64,000 bases of DNA from contig NZ_KQ130456.1 in the NCBI RefSeq assembly GCF_001046635.1, forward strand, positions 383,501 to 447,500. Reading direction: 5' to 3'. How positions within the stretch are numbered: the first letter of the stretch is position 1; each line of letters starts with the position of its first letter. Under the pieces are notes generated by a model. That model had not been told where the DNA came from. It was given only the letters and a program-made list of their open reading frames with translations, and did no database searches. Source of the stretch: Novosphingobium barchaimii LL02 (GTDB taxonomy: Bacteria > Pseudomonadota > Alphaproteobacteria > Sphingomonadales > Sphingomonadaceae). Below, in pieces: positions 24,667 through 33,318 of the stretch. The translations under genes were made by a program, and so were the position numbers.

Positions 24667-25299
24667 GTGCAGACAGTGTCAGATTCAGCGATCGATCCCG
24701 AACAGGCCCACGAAGTCATCCCGCACGGTGATCCTCTGGCCCTGTTCACGCAGTGGTACGACGAGGCGCGGGGCACCGAGCCCAACGATTCCAACGCCAT
24801 GGCGCTGGCCACCGCGACGCCGGACGGGTTCCCCTCGGTGCGTATGGTGCTGCTCAAGGGATATGGGCCGGACGGCTTCGTGTTCTATACCAATGGCCGC
24901 AGCCGCAAGGGCGGGGAAATCGCGGCGAATCCGCAAGTCTCGCTGCTGTTCCACTGGAAAAGCCTGCGGCGCCAGATCCGCATCGAAGGCGTGCTCTCTC
25001 CGGTGAGCGATGCCGAGGCGGAGGCCTATTTCCATTCGCGCGCCCGCGATTCGCAGCTTGGCGCGGTGGCGTCGGACCAGTCCGCCCCGCTCGATTCGCG
25101 CGAGACGTTCCTGGCCCGCTACGAAGAAGCCCGCGCCCGCTTCGAGGGCGGCGAGGTGGAGCGGCCCGCACACTGGGGCGGCTGGCGGGTTCGCCCGCTG
25201 GGGATCGAATTCTGGCAGGACCGTCCCTACCGCCTGCACGAACGCCGCCGGTTCGAGCACAGCGCGAACGGCTGGGCCAGCACGCTGCTTTATCCATGA
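24667..25299 (+). CDS. pdxH: Pyridoxine/pyridoxamine 5'-phosphate oxidase
   Basis: A 210-residue FMN enzyme that oxidises pyridoxine or pyridoxamine phosphate to pyridoxal phosphate. Typical blocks are NAMALATATPDGFPSVRMVLLK cut at the PSVRMVLLKG core, FYTNGRSRKGGEIAANP, RQIRIEGVLSPVSDAEAEAYF shown here by RQIRIEG, and the C-terminal WGGWRVRP with FWQDRPYRLHER. The start is GTG 24667; E. coli PdxH is 218 residues. The frame begins right after a stretch without coding signal. The CDF transporter gene follows eight bases after its stop and is probably co-transcribed. Confidence 0.95.
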   Translation: MQTVSDSAIDPEQAHEVIPHGDPLALFTQWYDEARGTEPNDSNAMALATATPDGFPSVRMVLLKGYGPDGFVFYTNGRSRKGGEIAANPQVSLLFHWKSLRRQIRIEGVLSPVSDAEAEAYFHSRARDSQLGAVASDQSAPLDSRETFLARYEEARARFEGGEVERPAHWGGWRVRPLGIEFWQDRPYRLHERRRFEHSANGWASTLLYP

Positions 25300-25306
25300 G
25301 CATGTC

Positions 25307-26233
25307 GTGAGCGATCCGGGCAAGCTCAACCGCAGCGCCGCGTATGCCAGCATAGCGGTGGCCAGCGCATTGCTGGCGATCAAGGGCTATGCCGCCTGGT
25401 CCACCGGATCGACGGCGATGCTCGGCAGCCTCGCCGATACCGTGCTGGACCTCGTCGCCAGCGTGGCGACGCTGGCGGGCGTGTGGATCGCGGCGCAGCC
25501 GGCGGACGACCAGCACCGGTTCGGCCACGGCAAGGCCGAGGCGATCGCCGCGCTGTTCCAGATCGTGCTGATCTCGATCTCGGCGCTGGGCATTGCCGCG
25601 CGCGCGGTGGAGCAGTTCGCGGCCGGGAACCGGGTCGAGGCGGCGGGCGAGGGTATCGGCGTTTCCATCGCCGCGATCGTGGTCACGCTGGCGCTGCTGG
25701 CGTGGCAGCGCCGGGTGATCCGGCGTACCGGCAGTCTGGCGATCAGCACGGACAGCGTGCATTACCAGTCGGACCTTCTGCTCAACATGGCGGTGATCGC
25801 GGCGCTGGCGCTGGATCAGTACGCGGGCTTTCGCCAGGCCGATCCGTTGTTCGGACTGGCCATCGCCGGCTGGCTGGCATGGGGCGCGTGGCGCGCTTCC
25901 GAGCAGGTGCTGGATCAGCTGATGGACAAGGAATGGCCCGAGGAAAAGAAGCAGCGCTTCCTCGAAGTGCTGGCGCGCAATCCCGATATCACCGGCGTAC
26001 ACGACATGCGCACGCGCACTTCGGGCAACCGCGATTTCGTGCAGTTCCACGTCTGGGTCGAGGCGAGCATGACCGTGCGCGAGGCGCACTGGGTGATGGA
26101 CGAACTGGAAGAACGCCTGCGCCAGGAGTTTCCCGATACCGAAATCCTGATCCATCCCGACCCGGAAGGGCTGGTCGATGAAAAAGGCGATGCCGGCAAG
26201 GATATCCTGCCGCCGATCCGGGTAGCGGACTGA
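25307..26233 (+). CDS. Cation diffusion facilitator (CDF) metal efflux transporter
   Basis: A 308-residue inner-membrane protein with about six helices and a cytoplasmic C-terminal domain. The metal site of helix II reads SLADTVLDL (Asp instead of the usual His-x-x-x-Asp partner), the linker has HRFGHGKAEA, and helix V has STDSVHYQSDLL. This pattern, with D-x-x-x-D in both helices, resembles FieF-type Zn/Fe transporters. It exports divalent cations in exchange for protons. GTG 25307 (MSDPGKLN) is the only good start after the pdxH stop. A repeat element follows the gene. Confidence 0.92.
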   Translation: MSDPGKLNRSAAYASIAVASALLAIKGYAAWSTGSTAMLGSLADTVLDLVASVATLAGVWIAAQPADDQHRFGHGKAEAIAALFQIVLISISALGIAARAVEQFAAGNRVEAAGEGIGVSIAAIVVTLALLAWQRRVIRRTGSLAISTDSVHYQSDLLLNMAVIAALALDQYAGFRQADPLFGLAIAGWLAWGAWRASEQVLDQLMDKEWPEEKKQRFLEVLARNPDITGVHDMRTRTSGNRDFVQFHVWVEASMTVREAHWVMDELEERLRQEFPDTEILIHPDPEGLVDEKGDAGKDILPPIRVAD

Positions 26234-26300
26234 ATTCAGTGCGGTCCCGGGGACGCGCAATTAGGTTTTGCGATCAAGCCGTCACGGACATGCAGCTTCG

Positions 26301-26420
26301 TCGAATAATCTGGCCGTCCAACATTCCACACTGTCACCCTGAACTTGTTTCAGGGTCCATCCTGCGATCCACACCGAGGGTCGATGGGATGGATTGATCC
26401 TGAAACAAGTTCAGGATGAC
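26301..26420. repeat. Intergenic inverted-repeat element, family 2, copy 1
   Basis: The core 26333-26420 (88 bp) has inverted ends: GTCACCCTGAACTTGTTTC with four more matching bases on the left, and its near-complement on the right (23 of 25 match). A further 32 bases to the left are shared with copy 2 at 28709-28827. Sequences of the form CCTGAACTTGTTTCAGG are common intergenic repeats in sphingomonads. It lies between two converging genes and could act as a bidirectional terminator or mRNA end stabiliser. Confidence 0.8.
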
Positions 26421-26480
26421 GGTACTCGTGCGGCATAAGCGGCCTCGCCATCTCCGAGCGAGTACGAGGAACCGGAAAAC

Positions 26481-26957
26481 CTACTTCTTCAGCGCCCCGA
26501 CGCAGGCGACACGGTCAACGTCCTGCCCATCCGACGATCGCCGCGCCTCCACATACGTCGCGTGCGGCTCCTTCGAGGAGGTGCTGGGATAGAGGAACAC
26601 GTCCAGCACGCAGGCGGTCCCGGAAAACTGCAGCTTGCGCGCATCGCCTTCCCAGACGTCGAGGCGGGGCTGGCCGAACAGGCGGGTGAGCTGGCCCTGG
26701 TTGGCGCCGATAACCCCTTCGAGCCCGGCAATCATCTGCACGGTTGCATCGCGCGGCGCGGTGCGGGTGGGCTGGCGCACGGCGGGAACGCCCGAAGTGC
26801 GCTTGGGCACACGCGGCGGGGCCGAGCCGGTGATGCCGCCGCCCGTACTGGCGCAGGCGGACAGCAGCAGCGCCAGCGACGCGGCCGAAAGGGCTGCACG
26901 CAGGGCGCCCGAGGGGCGGCGGGGAAGGAGGCTGCTGGCGCAGATGGTCTTCGTCAT
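26481..26957 (-). CDS. Putative lipoprotein of unknown function
   Basis: A 158-residue protein with a lipoprotein signal: a long basic n-region, hydrophobic ALSAASLALLL and the lipobox LSAC, so Cys35 or nearby should be lipidated. The mature part starts with a Gly/Ser/Pro-rich linker and ends in a small domain (TVQMIAGLEGVIGANQGQLT, then FGQPRLDVWEGDARKLQF) that resembles the SmpA/BamE-like small lipoprotein pattern of a repeated 'L...FG.P' turn. A disulfide between ACVLDV and VACVGA is possible. No named family is certain. It is divergent from adenosine kinase. Confidence 0.75.
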   Translation of the reverse strand: MTKTICASSLLPRRPSGALRAALSAASLALLLSACASTGGGITGSAPPRVPKRTSGVPAVRQPTRTAPRDATVQMIAGLEGVIGANQGQLTRLFGQPRLDVWEGDARKLQFSGTACVLDVFLYPSTSSKEPHATYVEARRSSDGQDVDRVACVGALKK

Positions 26958-27095
26958 GATCGGGCCGAGGCATTGCGCGGCGGCCCGGCGCTGTCAACGC
27001 CCCTTCGCCAGACCGGCGCTTGCCGAGCGGCAGGGCGCGCGCTACTCGCGGGAAATACCGCTTTTCCCGACATGACTTAAGGATCCGCTCTTCCC

Positions 27096-28091
27096 ATGAC
27101 GCAACCCAAGCTGGACGTCATCGCCATCGGCAATGCCATCATCGACGTTATCGCCAACTGCCCCGACACGCTGATCGACGAACTCGGCCTGACGCACGGC
27201 GGCATGCAGCTGATCGATGCGGACCAGGCGCGCAGCCTCTACACCGCGATGGGTCCGGCCCGCGAAGTCTCGGGCGGTTCGGCCGCCAACACTCTGGCCG
27301 GCCTTGCCGCGCTGGGCGCGAAGTGCGGCTTCATCGGCCAGGTGGCGCAGGATCAGCTGGGCGAAGTCTTCACCCATGACATCCAGGCGGCGGGAATCGA
27401 ATTCACCGTGCCCGCCCGCGCCGGCGAGACCCCCACCGCGCGCTGCCTGATCTTCGTGACGCCGGACGGCCAGCGCACGATGAACACCTTCCTCGGCGCC
27501 TCGCACCTTTTGTCGGAAGACATGGTGGACGATGCCGCGATCGCCGATGCCGCCGTGCTCTATCTGGAAGGCTATCTGTGGGACCCCGCGCAGCCGCGCG
27601 TGGCGATGCGCAAGGCAATCGCGGCGGCGCGCGCTGCGGGTCGCAAGATCGCCTTCAGCCCGTCCGAATCGTTCATCATCGACATGCACCGCCTCGATTT
27701 CCTGTCGCTGATCGAAGACGGCCTGATCGACCTCATGTTCTGCAACGAGCCGGAAATGGCCACGCTGACGGGTGAGGCCGGGTTCGAGGAAGGGCTCGCG
27801 ATGCTATCGGCCAAGGTTCCGGTCCTTGTCGTCACCAAGGGCGCCGACGGCGCCGTGGCGCTGGCCGGCGGCGAGCGCGCCGAAGTGGCGGCGGAGCCGA
27901 TCGCCAGGGTGGTGGACACCACCGGCGCGGGCGACCTGTTCGCCGCCGGCTTCCTCTATGGCCATGTGCGCGGTAAAAGCCTGCAGGACTCCCTGCGCAT
28001 GGGCGCGATCTGCGCCAGCGAGATCATCTCGCACTACGGCGCCCGTCCTGAATGCGATCTTGCGGACTTCGTCGCCCAGCGGATGGGTTGA
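27096..28091 (+). CDS. Adenosine kinase (PfkB family)
   Basis: A 331-residue PfkB-type carbohydrate kinase that phosphorylates adenosine to AMP in purine salvage. The N-terminal substrate region has GNAIIDVIA and GGSAANTLAGLAALG; the C-terminal PfkB signature DTTGAGDLFAAGF is at 274-286 with Asp280 as the predicted catalytic base. Alphaproteobacterial proteins of this length are annotated as adenosine kinases, while ribokinase-type alternatives lack the long N-terminal lid. A DEDD exonuclease gene follows after 21 bases. Confidence 0.9.
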   Translation: MTQPKLDVIAIGNAIIDVIANCPDTLIDELGLTHGGMQLIDADQARSLYTAMGPAREVSGGSAANTLAGLAALGAKCGFIGQVAQDQLGEVFTHDIQAAGIEFTVPARAGETPTARCLIFVTPDGQRTMNTFLGASHLLSEDMVDDAAIADAAVLYLEGYLWDPAQPRVAMRKAIAAARAAGRKIAFSPSESFIIDMHRLDFLSLIEDGLIDLMFCNEPEMATLTGEAGFEEGLAMLSAKVPVLVVTKGADGAVALAGGERAEVAAEPIARVVDTTGAGDLFAAGFLYGHVRGKSLQDSLRMGAICASEIISHYGARPECDLADFVAQRMG

Positions 28092-28112
28092 ATTGAGAAA
28101 AGGGACCACGGC

Positions 28113-28619
28113 TTGAGCTGTCCGACGCTGATCGACTTCGAAGCGAGCTGCCTGCCCGAATATGGGCAGTCCTATCCCATCGAGGTCGCCGTGGCGCGAA
28201 CCGACGGCTCAAGCCGGGCCTGGCTGATCCGCCCGGCCGAGCAGTGGCGCTACTGGGACTGGTCGGACGAGGCCGAGGCGCTGCACGGCATCAGCCGGGA
28301 AATGCTGGAAGCCGAGGGCCTGCCGCCCGCGCAGGTCCTCTCCGAAATGGCCGCGTTCATCGAGGACTGCCCGGTCTACGCCGATGCGGACCTCGACCAG
28401 TACTGGCTGGAAGTGCTGTGTCAGGCCGTCCACGCCAAACTGCCGTTTCCGGTGCACTATCTCGGCGAATTCCTGCGCGAGCACGGGTTCACCCGCCCGC
28501 AGGTGGTCGCCGCTCTGGAGGAGGCCAAGCGCCGCCTACCCAAGGAACACCTCGCCCGCGAAGACGCCAAGCGCCTTGCCCTGGCGGTGAAGCTGCTGGT
28601 CGACGGCGAGGTTTCGTAA
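28113..28619 (+). CDS. DnaQ-like (DEDD) 3'-5' exonuclease family protein
   Basis: A 168-residue protein of the RNase H-like DEDD exonuclease fold. The first motif is IDFEASC near the N-terminus (D-x-E), a middle acidic site lies in VYADADLDQYWLE, and the third should be REDAKRLAL near the end (H/D-x(n)-D type). No polymerase or helicase domain is attached. The target, DNA or RNA, is unknown. The start is TTG 28113, supported by AAAAGGG about ten bases upstream; no ATG or GTG fits better. Its short gap to adenosine kinase suggests one operon. Confidence 0.75.
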   Translation: MSCPTLIDFEASCLPEYGQSYPIEVAVARTDGSSRAWLIRPAEQWRYWDWSDEAEALHGISREMLEAEGLPPAQVLSEMAAFIEDCPVYADADLDQYWLEVLCQAVHAKLPFPVHYLGEFLREHGFTRPQVVAALEEAKRRLPKEHLAREDAKRLALAVKLLVDGEVS

Positions 28620-28708
28620 ATTCCTCCCCTTGGGGGGAAAAGGCGCGTGCGGTTTATGCGGTCCAGGTTGGGCTGCTGACCTTCGGTCCCGATCAACGTC
28701 CAACCTTG

Positions 28709-28827
28709 TCGAACAAGCCGGCCGTCCAGCATCCATTCCGTCACCCTGAACTTGGTTCAGGGTCCATCTCGCCGTTCACCCTGCCGCTCGGTGGGATAGA
28801 TGGATCCTGAAACAAGTTCAGGATGAC
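28709..28827. repeat. Intergenic inverted-repeat element, family 2, copy 2
   Basis: The core 28740-28827 is 88 bp, the same length as copy 1, with inverted ends GTCACCCTGAACTTGGTTC... and ...CTGAAACAAGTTCAGGATGAC; about 31 flanking bases on the left are also shared. The interior between the ends differs from copy 1. Like copy 1 it sits between the 3' ends of two converging genes. Confidence 0.8.
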
Positions 28828-28861
28828 GGTGGAAAGAACGTCAATGCAGATTGGCGCCAAA

Positions 28862-29353
28862 TCAGGGCTGACCGCTGCCGCGCTGCGCCGTTTCCAGCTG
28901 CGCTACGCACTGGCCTTTGCGCTGCTCACGCGCCTCGGTCAGCGCCTGCGCGGTCTGCGAGGGCAGGGCGCAGTCCTGCGCCGGGCGGACGGGGTGCTTG
29001 GCAAGGCAGCCGCTGCGGGTGCTGAACAGATTGTCGGCGCAGTCCTCGAAAGCGGACTGGTCGGCGTCGTGCATCGTCTGGCAGGTCTGGGTCCAGCGCT
29101 GCTTGTACGCGCTTTCCGCGAAGTTCACGCAAGTCCCGTAATCGGCCTGCGCCGCCGCCTCGCGCCGGGCGCGTTCGGCCAGCGCGCGGGACTGCTCCTG
29201 TTCGTGCGACTGGCGCTGCGTCATCTCCTGAGTCTGGCGGCGCACGTCCTGCGCGGGCAGGTAGATGCCGTAGTAGTACCCCACGCCGCTGCCGGCGAGC
29301 AGCGCAGCCACGGCGAGGGCAATCTTCAGGATCGGGTCGGCGTGCTTAAGCAT
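28862..29353 (-). CDS. Single-pass membrane protein of unknown function, cysteine-rich
   Basis: A 163-residue protein with one N-terminal membrane segment ([22 protein letters not shown]) and a mainly helical, presumably periplasmic part. The part after the helix is a Gln/Glu/Arg-rich coiled coil, then a region with seven cysteines spaced like disulfide-linked helical hairpins (YGTCVNF, TQTCQTM, EDCADN, SGCLAKH, DCALP, GQCV). I recognise no family. ATG 29353 overlaps the end of purD by eight bases, so it is translated after purD. Confidence 0.75.
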   Translation of the reverse strand: MLKHADPILKIALAVAALLAGSGVGYYYGIYLPAQDVRRQTQEMTQRQSHEQEQSRALAERARREAAAQADYGTCVNFAESAYKQRWTQTCQTMHDADQSAFEDCADNLFSTRSGCLAKHPVRPAQDCALPSQTAQALTEAREQRKGQCVAQLETAQRGSGQP

Positions 29354-30629
29354 CGGCGCCTTCGCGCGCCACTTCGCGCCAGCCGATGTCGCGGCGGCAG
29401 AAGCCTCCGGGGAAATCGAGTGCATCGACGGCGGCGTAGGCCTTGCCTTGCGCTTCGGTAACGGTCTTCGCCCGCGCGGTCACGCTCAGCACGCGCCCGC
29501 CGCTGGCCACCAGCTTGCCGCCATCGATCGCGGTGCCGGCGTGGAACACCTTGGCCCCGTTCGCCTCGGCCGCTTCGATGCCGCCAATCGCGCCGCCCTT
29601 TTCAGGCGTGCCGGGATAACCGTTCGCGGCCATCACCACGGTCAGCGCGGCATCGGTGGAGAAGCGCGGCGGTTCGATCGCGGCAAGGCGGTTCTCCGCG
29701 CAGGCGTGCAGCAGTTCGACAAGGTCCGATTCGAGCCGCATCAGCATCACCTGACACTCCGGGTCGCCGAAGCGGCAGTTGTATTCGATCAGTTCCGGGC
29801 CCTTGGCGGTCAGCATCAGGCCCAGGAACAGCACGCCGGAATAGGGCATGCCCTCGTTCGCCAGGGTGCGCACGGTGGGCGCGATGATGCGGGTCATCGC
29901 CAGCCCTTCAAGCTCCGGGGTAAGCACCTTGGCCGGGCTGTAGGCGCCCATGCCGCCGGTGTTGGGGCCGGTATCGCCGTCGCCCACGCGCTTGTGGTCC
30001 TGCGCCGATCCGAAGGGGACGATGGTGGAGCCGTCCGTCAGCGCGAAGAAGCTGGCTTCCTCACCTTCGAGGAATTCCTCGATCACCGCTTCCGCGCCGG
30101 CTGCCCCGAAGCGGCCCGCGAAGATGTCCAGCACCGCCGCTTCGGCTTCGGCCATGGTCATCGCCACGGTCACGCCCTTGCCGGCGGCCAGGCCATCGGC
30201 CTTGATGACCACCGGCGCGCCGAATTTCGCCAGCGCGGCCATGGCGTCCGCCTGATTGGAGACGCGCTCATAGCCGCCGGTGGGGATGTTTGCGCGGGCG
30301 CAAAGGTCCTTGGTGAAACCCTTGGACCCTTCAAGCTGGGCCGCCGCCTTGCTGGGGCCGAACACGGCGAAGCCTTCACCGCGCAGGGCATCGGCAAGGC
30401 CGTCCACCAGCGGCGCTTCGGGGCCGACGACGACAAGGCCGATCACGTTCGCCTCGCAGAAGGCCAGCACGGCGGCGTGGTCGGTCACGTCGAGGGAAAT
30501 GCACGTTGCCAGCTCGGAAATGCCGGGGTTGCCGGGCGCGGCCCACAGGGTATCGCAGCGCGGGGATTGCGCCAGCTTCCACGCCAGCGCATGTTCGCGG
30601 CCGCCCGAGCCCAATAGCAGGATGTTCAT
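29346..30629 (-). CDS. purD: Phosphoribosylamine-glycine ligase (GAR synthetase)
   Basis: A 427-residue ATP-grasp enzyme that joins glycine to phosphoribosylamine, the second step of purine synthesis. The N-terminal [15 protein letters not shown] is diagnostic; the ATP-grasp core has [16 protein letters not shown] and [14 protein letters not shown], and [22 protein letters not shown] carries the metal site. Length equals that of E. coli PurD. It starts five bases from the divergent xseA start, so the promoters of both must lie inside the opposite gene or upstream of it. Confidence 0.97.
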   Translation of the reverse strand: MNILLLGSGGREHALAWKLAQSPRCDTLWAAPGNPGISELATCISLDVTDHAAVLAFCEANVIGLVVVGPEAPLVDGLADALRGEGFAVFGPSKAAAQLEGSKGFTKDLCARANIPTGGYERVSNQADAMAALAKFGAPVVIKADGLAAGKGVTVAMTMAEAEAAVLDIFAGRFGAAGAEAVIEEFLEGEEASFFALTDGSTIVPFGSAQDHKRVGDGDTGPNTGGMGAYSPAKVLTPELEGLAMTRIIAPTVRTLANEGMPYSGVLFLGLMLTAKGPELIEYNCRFGDPECQVMLMRLESDLVELLHACAENRLAAIEPPRFSTDAALTVVMAANGYPGTPEKGGAIGGIEAAEANGAKVFHAGTAIDGGKLVASGGRVLSVTARAKTVTEAQGKAYAAVDALDFPGGFCRRDIGWREVAREGADA

Positions 30630-30634
30630 TTCCC

Positions 30635-32155
30635 GTGCCTTCCGATCAGTTCTTCTACGACGATGATAACGCCGATGGTCGTAATGGGGGGCTGGTAGCG
30701 AAGGAGAGCGCAGGCGACAACGCCGCGCCGCTTTCGATCAGCGAGATTTCGAATCTGCTCAAGCGCACGGTGGAGGACCGCTTCGGTTTCGTGCGCCTGC
30801 GCGGCGAGCTTTCGGGCGTGAAGCGCGCGGCTTCGGGCCACCTCTACTGCGCGCTCAAGGACGACAAGGCGCTGATCGACGGGGTCATGTGGAAAGGCGG
30901 CGCCCAGCGCCTTGCCTTCCGCCCCGAGGACGGCATCGAGGTTATCGCCACCGGCAAGCTGACCACCTATCCCGGCCGCTCGAAGTACCAGATCGTCATC
31001 GAATCGATGGAGATCGCGGGCGAAGGCGCGCTTCTGGCGCTGCTGGAAAAGCTGCGGCTGCGCCTCGCCGCCGAGGGCCTGTTCGCGCCCGAGCGCAAGC
31101 GCGCATTGCCGTTCCTGCCGCAAGTGATCGGCGTGGTGACATCGCCCACCGGCGCGGTGATTCGCGACATCCTCCACCGCCTTGCCGACCGGTTCCCCAG
31201 CCAGGTGCTGGTCTGGCCGGTGCTGGTGCAGGGCGAAGGCGCGGCGAAGCAGATCGCCAATGCCGTGCGCGGGTTCTCGGATATCCAGCCCGGCGGGCCG
31301 GTGCCGCGTCCCGATCTGGTGATCGTGGCGCGCGGCGGCGGCTCGATCGAGGACTTGTGGAGCTTCAACGAGGAGATCGTCGTGCGCGCCGTCGCCGAAT
31401 CGACGATTCCGGTGATCTCGGCGGTCGGACACGAAACCGACACCACCCTTTGCGATTACGCGGCAGACCGCCGCGCGCCCACGCCCACCGCGGCTGCGGA
31501 AATGGCGGTGCCGGTGCGCAGCGAAATCGCCAATCAGATCGACGAAATGGCACTGCGTATGCGCCGCTCCGCGCTGCGGCCGGTCACGCTGGGGCGCGAA
31601 CGGCTGGAAGCGCGGGTCCAGCGCCTGCCCAAGCCCGACGCGATTCTGGCGGCCAAGGCGCAGAAGCTGGACGAACTGTCCGAACGCCTGCGCCGCGGTC
31701 TGCGCGATGAAGCGGCGGCCAAGCGCGAGGCGCTGCACCGCGTTGCCGGCAAGCTGTCCCTCCCGCTGCTGCGCCACCGCGTGCAGTCCTGCGCCAAGGA
31801 TCTGGACCGGGCGGGCCTGACACCGCGCCTGCTGACGCAGCGGCTGGCCCATGCCCGGCAAGGTTTTGCGCCTTCGGACCGCGTGCTGCCGCAGCTCGAT
31901 CCGCGCCTGCCGCTCCAGCGCGGCTATGCGATGGTGAAAAGCGCCGCAGGCACCGCCCTGACAAGCCGTGAGGCAGCCCAGCGCGAGGGCAATCTGGTGA
32001 TCGAGTTCCGCGACGGCGAACTGGCGGTCGTGGCGGGAGAGGGTGCGGCTCCGACGGCGCCGCCAACCCCGCCCGCCCCGTCTCCACCGCCGCGCAAGGC
32101 GGCGCCGCGACCGGCCCCCGTCACGCCGCGACAGGACGATTTGTTCGGATCGTGA
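30635..32155 (+). CDS. xseA: Exodeoxyribonuclease VII large subunit
   Basis: A 506-residue large subunit of exonuclease VII, which degrades single-stranded DNA in repair. The N-terminal OB-fold ([40 protein letters not shown]) is followed by the catalytic domain with [30 protein letters not shown] and [12 protein letters not shown], and a long coiled coil. The C-terminal about 60 residues are Pro/Ala-rich and end in RQDDLFGS, a clamp- or partner-binding-like tail. The only reasonable start is GTG 30635; the longer frame runs into purD. xseB is not adjacent. Confidence 0.95.
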   Translation: MPSDQFFYDDDNADGRNGGLVAKESAGDNAAPLSISEISNLLKRTVEDRFGFVRLRGELSGVKRAASGHLYCALKDDKALIDGVMWKGGAQRLAFRPEDGIEVIATGKLTTYPGRSKYQIVIESMEIAGEGALLALLEKLRLRLAAEGLFAPERKRALPFLPQVIGVVTSPTGAVIRDILHRLADRFPSQVLVWPVLVQGEGAAKQIANAVRGFSDIQPGGPVPRPDLVIVARGGGSIEDLWSFNEEIVVRAVAESTIPVISAVGHETDTTLCDYAADRRAPTPTAAAEMAVPVRSEIANQIDEMALRMRRSALRPVTLGRERLEARVQRLPKPDAILAAKAQKLDELSERLRRGLRDEAAAKREALHRVAGKLSLPLLRHRVQSCAKDLDRAGLTPRLLTQRLAHARQGFAPSDRVLPQLDPRLPLQRGYAMVKSAAGTALTSREAAQREGNLVIEFRDGELAVVAGEGAAPTAPPTPPAPSPPPRKAAPRPAPVTPRQDDLFGS

Positions 32156-32175
32156 TGCTCTGCTAAGACGGCTCC

Positions 32176-32379
32176 ATGCTGATGTCTTCCGCAGATCGCC
32201 CCGCCAAGCTGGCTTACGGACCCAACGGGTTTCGCGTGCTCAGTTCCGGCCACTACGTGAATTGCGCCGTTACCGGCGAGAAGATCGCGCTCGAATTCCT
32301 GCGCTACTGGAGCGTCGAGCGTCAGGAGCCTTACGCCTCGGCCGAAATCGCCACCAAGCGCCTCCTCGGACAAGCCTGA
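32176..32379 (+). CDS. DUF2093 family protein
   Basis: A 67-residue protein matching DUF2093, a small alphaproteobacterial family of unknown function. The conserved core is AKLAYGPNGFRVLSSGHYVNCAVTGEKIAL, cut here at GPNGFRVLSSGHYV and CAVTGEKI, then LRYWSVERQEPYA. The CAVTG stretch has one conserved Cys but no metal motif. It lies 20 bases after xseA and eight bases before an M23 peptidase gene, so all three are probably one transcript. Confidence 0.88.
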   Translation: MLMSSADRPAKLAYGPNGFRVLSSGHYVNCAVTGEKIALEFLRYWSVERQEPYASAEIATKRLLGQA

Positions 32380-32386
32380 CCCGCGC

Positions 32387-33283
32387 ATGACCCGTTACAG
32401 GCGCGGCTTCGCGATTTCGCTCGTCGCCGTGCTGGGCGCGGCGCTGGCGGTGCCGGCGGTTATCCGTGCCGCTGCGACTCGTTCCGGGGTAGCCCCGGTG
32501 GCCCCGGCTGCGGCGCCCCGGCCGGTCACATTGCCCTTCACCGGCGAATTGACGCAAGGGGGCTGGATTCGCGGCACTCTGCCAGCGGGGATGCGCTCGC
32601 TCTCTCTCGACGGAACGCCGATAAAGGTCGCGCCGGATGGCGGATGGTTCGCCGCGTTCGACCGCGATGCCGGCCCGCAGGCGCTGCTGCGCACGGTTCT
32701 GGCCAATGGCAGCATCGGCGAACAGCGCCTTGCCGTATCCCCGCGTGCCTGGAACATCGAGAACGTCAACATCGCCCGCAGCCCCGGCGGGCCGAGCGAA
32801 GCGTTCATGGCGCTGCGCCGCCCCGAGCTTGCCCGGATCAATGCGGCGCGCACGCGCGTCACCAATGCGCAAGGCTGGCGCCAGCGCTTCATCTGGCCTG
32901 CCAAGGGCCGCATCTCAGGCCGCTTCGGCTCGCAGCGCGTTTATCGCGGTGAGCCGGGAGCCTATCACTCGGGCCTCGATATCAGCACCGGCACCAGCGG
33001 CACGCCCTTTGTGGCCCCGGCGGACGGCGTGGTGATTCTGGCGGCGGAAAAGCCCTTCACGCTGGAGGGGAACCTCCTGATGCTGGACCACGGCATGGGC
33101 CTGAACAGCGCGTTCCTGCATTGCTCGCAGATTCTTGTGAAAGAGGGCGATCATGTGAAACAGGGTCAGGTGATCGCCCGTATCGGCATGACCGGGCGCG
33201 CAACCGGGCCGCATCTTCACTGGTCGATCAAGTGGAATGACGCGCGCCTGGATCCGCTGCTGTTCCTTGGCCCGATGAACTGA
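32387..33283 (+). CDS. Secreted M23 family peptidase
   Basis: A 298-residue exported LytM-type endopeptidase. A signal peptide or anchor (FAISLVAVLGAALAVPAVI) is followed by an N-terminal beta-rich domain (about 45-170) and the M23 domain, with YHSGLDIS (H-x-x-x-D) and PHLHWSIKW (HxH), so all zinc ligands and the catalytic His are kept. It should cut peptide cross-links in peptidoglycan. It is the third M23-fold protein in the window and the second predicted active. Adjacent to DUF2093 upstream. Confidence 0.92.
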   Translation: MTRYRRGFAISLVAVLGAALAVPAVIRAAATRSGVAPVAPAAAPRPVTLPFTGELTQGGWIRGTLPAGMRSLSLDGTPIKVAPDGGWFAAFDRDAGPQALLRTVLANGSIGEQRLAVSPRAWNIENVNIARSPGGPSEAFMALRRPELARINAARTRVTNAQGWRQRFIWPAKGRISGRFGSQRVYRGEPGAYHSGLDISTGTSGTPFVAPADGVVILAAEKPFTLEGNLLMLDHGMGLNSAFLHCSQILVKEGDHVKQGQVIARIGMTGRATGPHLHWSIKWNDARLDPLLFLGPMN

Positions 33284-33318
33284 CCGCGCGCCGGGTTGCC
33301 ATCCCGGCGTTTCCCCCT

